A stretch of 8,937 nucleotides of DNA from a bacterium (GTDB lineage: Bacteria; SM23-31; JAUVVT01), in the NCBI GenBank assembly GCA_030604505.1, contig JAUVVT010000045.1, forward strand, positions 1 to 8,937. The letters run 5' to 3'. This document shows, piece after piece, positions 6,833 through 8,937 of this stretch (the stretch's first letter is position 1; each line of letters starts with the position of its first letter). A program made the translations under genes and the position numbers. Below the pieces are notes generated by a model that was not told the DNA's origin, did not search any database, and saw nothing but the letters and a program-made list of their open reading frames with translations.

Positions 6833-8371
6833 ATGTTGCGGCTTATATTCAAACTCACAGAAAAACCCACAATTTCTCTAGTACTGGCTATTTATATAGG
6901 AGTGGTTGGCTTCTCAAATGTCAACGCTGCATCTCTGCGCGCCGGCGCGGCAAAAATGGATATTACAAATTATAATTCAAGAGAAATAGTTAATGACCCA
7001 ATATTTGTCAAAACATTGGTACTCGATGACAGAAAAACAAAATCTGTTATTATAACATTGGATATCATAGGAGTGCAGAGTGAGTTTGTCTCAAAAGTAA
7101 GGAAGAGAATCGAGAATGAGTTAAAAATAAAGGGTTCTAATGTTTTGATAAATGCTTCTCACAACCATCATACGCAGGGTCAGGAAGCTCGGGATTTAGT
7201 GGACAGAACCGTAAACGCAGTAAAAAAAGCCGTCAAAAATATGGTTCCGGTTAAAATCGGTATCGGCAGAGGATATGAAGATAGAATTACAATGAACCGC
7301 AGACTCATATTAAAAAATGGCAAAGCATGGACTATCAGGCGCGCCAATCCCTGTCCGCCTGACGATGAAATCGAAAAGTTAGGTATATTTGACCCGGAAA
7401 TAGGTGTTCTGCGTATAGATAAGACAAATGGACAGCCGCTGGCAGTGCTCTATAACTTTGCAGGACATGCATACTGCGGAGTTCCAAATGGCGGCGTAAC
7501 CGCAGAATTCCCCGGATTTGCTTCGAAGGTTATTGAAGAAAGTTTGGGCAGCGAGACAGTAGCACTCTTTTTACAGGGAGCCGCCGGAGATATTACAACT
7601 ATACTCTATAAAGATGTCGGCGAACCAAGGTCTACTGAGGAACTCGGTAGAATGTTAGGAGTAAGCACATTGAAAGCATTAAGCGGTATAACTATGAAAA
7701 AAAATGCAAATATTAAGGTTATAACGGAAAACATATTACTTCCGGTCAGGACAGATGTTCAGGAACATATCGATTCTCTTGAAGCACAAAAAGAAAAAAT
7801 AATAGATTTTTTTACGGGCATCGGCTGCGGTTCTCATGGAGCCGGTACAAGTCTGAACTTCAAAACCTGGCTGCCGCGTGATGTCAAATATGCACTGAAT
7901 CCCGAATTTCCCTCATATTATTCTTATAGATATTTACAGGAAAAGAAGATAGAAAAAGAAGAACTTATCAGGTTAGACATTCAGAACAAAAAAGATGTGC
8001 AGAAATATCTTGCAAGTATCTCCAATATGGATAAATTAATCAGAACATTATCAAACCTGCAGCGGCTGAAAAATCTGCAAGAACGACTGCCGGACGAACC
8101 TATACCGGCAGAAATACAGGTCATGAAAATCGGAGAGTTCGTGCTTATAGCATTTCCGGGAGAAGTGTTTGCACAAATTGGACTGAATATTAAAAAACTT
8201 TCACCTCATAAAAACACCTTCTTTTCAAGTTATTCTAACGGTTCTATCGGTTACGCACCAACGGCTGATGCTTTTAATGGAGATGCATACGAAGACTGCA
8301 GCTCACGACTCTCCCCGGAATGGCAGAAAATATTTGAAGAAAAAGTTCTGAAAATAATTAATGAAATTTGA
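6833..8371 (+). CDS. secreted neutral/alkaline-ceramidase-family hydrolase
   Basis: This is a 512-residue exported enzyme. A signal peptide covers about 1-32 (hydrophobic ISLVLAIYIGVVGF, likely cut after NVNA). The mature part starts with RAGAAKMDIT (36-45), the usual opening of neutral/alkaline non-lysosomal ceramidase N-terminal domains. Further family marks are SHNHH (109-113; zinc histidines), NRR (155-157), FAGHA (209-213; H212 a zinc ligand), FLQGAAGDI (246-254), FPGE (441-444; E444 a zinc ligand), GYAPT (473-477; Y474) and DAYED (484-488; Y486). The two tyrosines are 12 residues apart, as are Y448 and Y460 recalled for the Pseudomonas enzyme, so the active site appears complete. Family members cleave amide bonds of ceramides, but many short bacterial relatives have no tested substrate, so amidohydrolase is the safe call. 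It is transcribed away from the sugar operon and toward the gamma-glutamyltransferase gene, 204 nt downstream. Confidence 0.85.
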   Translation: MLRLIFKLTEKPTISLVLAIYIGVVGFSNVNAASLRAGAAKMDITNYNSREIVNDPIFVKTLVLDDRKTKSVIITLDIIGVQSEFVSKVRKRIENELKIKGSNVLINASHNHHTQGQEARDLVDRTVNAVKKAVKNMVPVKIGIGRGYEDRITMNRRLILKNGKAWTIRRANPCPPDDEIEKLGIFDPEIGVLRIDKTNGQPLAVLYNFAGHAYCGVPNGGVTAEFPGFASKVIEESLGSETVALFLQGAAGDITTILYKDVGEPRSTEELGRMLGVSTLKALSGITMKKNANIKVITENILLPVRTDVQEHIDSLEAQKEKIIDFFTGIGCGSHGAGTSLNFKTWLPRDVKYALNPEFPSYYSYRYLQEKKIEKEELIRLDIQNKKDVQKYLASISNMDKLIRTLSNLQRLKNLQERLPDEPIPAEIQVMKIGEFVLIAFPGEVFAQIGLNIKKLSPHKNTFFSSYSNGSIGYAPTADAFNGDAYEDCSSRLSPEWQKIFEEKVLKIINEI

Positions 8372-8453
8372 CCGCTTTTAATGAAACAGATGCGAATGAC
8401 ATAAATAATGCGGATTTCAAATTCTGATTTATCAAATTCCCTTTTATGAATTA

Positions 8454-8515
8454 TACGGACGGAACATCGTTCTGTCATCACGCAATAAACAATATCGTAC
8501 GGACAAACGTCTGTC
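8454..8515. repeat. two related hairpins sharing TACGGAC...CTGTC
   Basis: Hairpin 1 is GACGGAAC-ATC-GTTCTGTC (8458-8476), an 8-bp stem with one G-T pair. Hairpin 2 is ACGGAC-AAAC-GTCTGT (8499-8514), a 6-bp stem with one G-T pair. Both begin with TACGGAC (8454-8460 and 8498-8504) and end with CTGTC (8472-8476 and 8511-8515), so they look like diverged copies of one element. They lie between two + strand genes and lack a following T-run. Confidence 0.6.
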
Positions 8516-8524
8516 TGCCTTTAT

Positions 8525-8551
8525 AGGAGCGAACCAATAGTTCGCCCTCCT
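8525..8551. repeat. third hairpin of the cluster, before the gamma-glutamyltransferase gene
   Basis: GCGAAC (8529-8534) pairs with GTTCGC (8540-8545) around CAATA. The stem is extended by AGGA/TCCT (8525-8528 and 8548-8551) with a CC bulge. The sequence after it is TTAGATATAATAGG, with no T-run, so it is unlikely to be a terminator. It lies 24 nt upstream of the next start codon and may be part of that gene's leader or an interspersed repeat. Confidence 0.6.
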
Positions 8552-8575
8552 TTAGATATAATAGGAATTTTCCTT

Positions 8576-8937
8576 ATGAAAAAAATAACCGCAAAACAAA
8601 GTATAAAATTTTTTCTATATTTTTTCTTCATCCTCCTGATCATTACAGGATGTTCAAATAAAAAACATCGGCAGGTTACTTTTAAAAATGGCATAGTGGT
8701 GAGCACAGAGCGAATCGCATCGCAGGTGGGTATTGATATACTGAAAAAAGGGGGCAACGCAGTGGATGCTGCGGTTGCCGTGTCCTATGCTCTTGCCGTC
8801 GTACATCCCGCAGCGGGAAACATCGGGGGCGGTGGATTTATGGTTATCAGAAATCAAACTGGTGAAGCAACTGAACTATACTACCGTGAAAAAGCCCCCG
8901 GAAAAGCCCACCGAGTTATGTATCTCGACGAAAAGGG
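8576..8937 (+). CDS. ggt: gamma-glutamyltransferase, lipoprotein type (3' end outside window)
   Basis: The first 120 codons are present and the frame runs off the window. Residues 1-26 form a lipoprotein signal: KK-rich start, hydrophobic FFLYFFFILLII, lipobox ITGC with C26 as the lipidated cysteine. Then NGIVVSTERIASQVG (38-52), KKGGNAVDAAVAVSYALAV (57-75) and GGGGFMV (84-90) match the start of the gamma-glutamyltranspeptidase large subunit closely. R104 in YYREKAP corresponds to the arginine that binds the gamma-glutamyl carboxylate in the family. The self-cleavage threonine that separates the subunits lies beyond the window. The enzyme hydrolyses or transfers gamma-glutamyl groups (such as from glutathione) outside the cytoplasm; here it is probably membrane-anchored. 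AGGA (8563-8566) is 9 nt before the ATG and sits within a small AGGAA/TTCCT dyad. No functional tie to the sugar operon is evident. Confidence 0.9.
   Translation, partial: MKKITAKQSIKFFLYFFFILLIITGCSNKKHRQVTFKNGIVVSTERIASQVGIDILKKGGNAVDAAVAVSYALAVVHPAAGNIGGGGFMVIRNQTGEATELYYREKAPGKAHRVMYLDEK

Noticed and set aside
8521..8857. Minus-strand open frames over the right edge
   Set aside because: They are antisense to a clear gamma-glutamyltransferase N-terminus.

Overview
The window is AT-rich bacterial DNA carrying seven genes: five complete, and one cut by each window edge. Sec-type signal peptides and a lipobox point to a bacterium that exports proteins. The long AT-rich intergenic spaces hold short hairpin-type interspersed repeats, as seen in many uncultured environmental lineages (PVC-like, Omnitrophota-like and similar). 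The taxon cannot be fixed from the sequence, so this is only an impression. No tRNA, rRNA, CRISPR array, transposase or phage gene is visible.

Left edge (1-629, + strand): the 3' part of a voltage-gated potassium-type channel with a C-terminal zinc ribbon. It converges on a minus-strand block, with a possible hairpin terminator between them (730-758).

Centre (6412 down to 851, - strand): a probable sugar-catabolism operon. Reading in the direction of transcription, it encodes a class II (FbaA/GatY-type) aldolase, an L-fucose/L-arabinose-isomerase-family protein, an FGGY-family sugar kinase, and a secreted pectate-lyase-superfamily beta-helix protein. The last three genes are tightly packed (20-nt and 13-nt gaps, good Shine-Dalgarno sites). 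The aldolase is set apart by 264 nt containing a G/C-block repeat. Together these give the logic aldose -> ketose -> ketose phosphate -> two C2-C4 fragments, with the exported beta-helix protein plausibly acting on a glycan that supplies the sugar. The actual sugar cannot be read from the sequence.

Divergent intergenic region (6413-6832): 420 nt with no gene. It holds a perfect 16-bp palindrome, a perfect 11-bp-stem hairpin lying between TTCGTG motifs, and a pair of near-identical 20-mers. It must also contain the promoters for the two divergent transcription units.

Right part (+ strand): a secreted neutral-ceramidase-family hydrolase (6833-8371) with the recognisable zinc and catalytic residues of that family. 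It is followed by about 200 nt containing a cluster of hairpins, then the 5' end of a lipoprotein-type gamma-glutamyltransferase (8576 to the edge).

Nothing here is clearly a new defence or mobile system. The most promising leads are the unassigned isomerase-kinase-aldolase-beta-helix pathway and the set of different hairpin repeats that fill the intergenic spaces.
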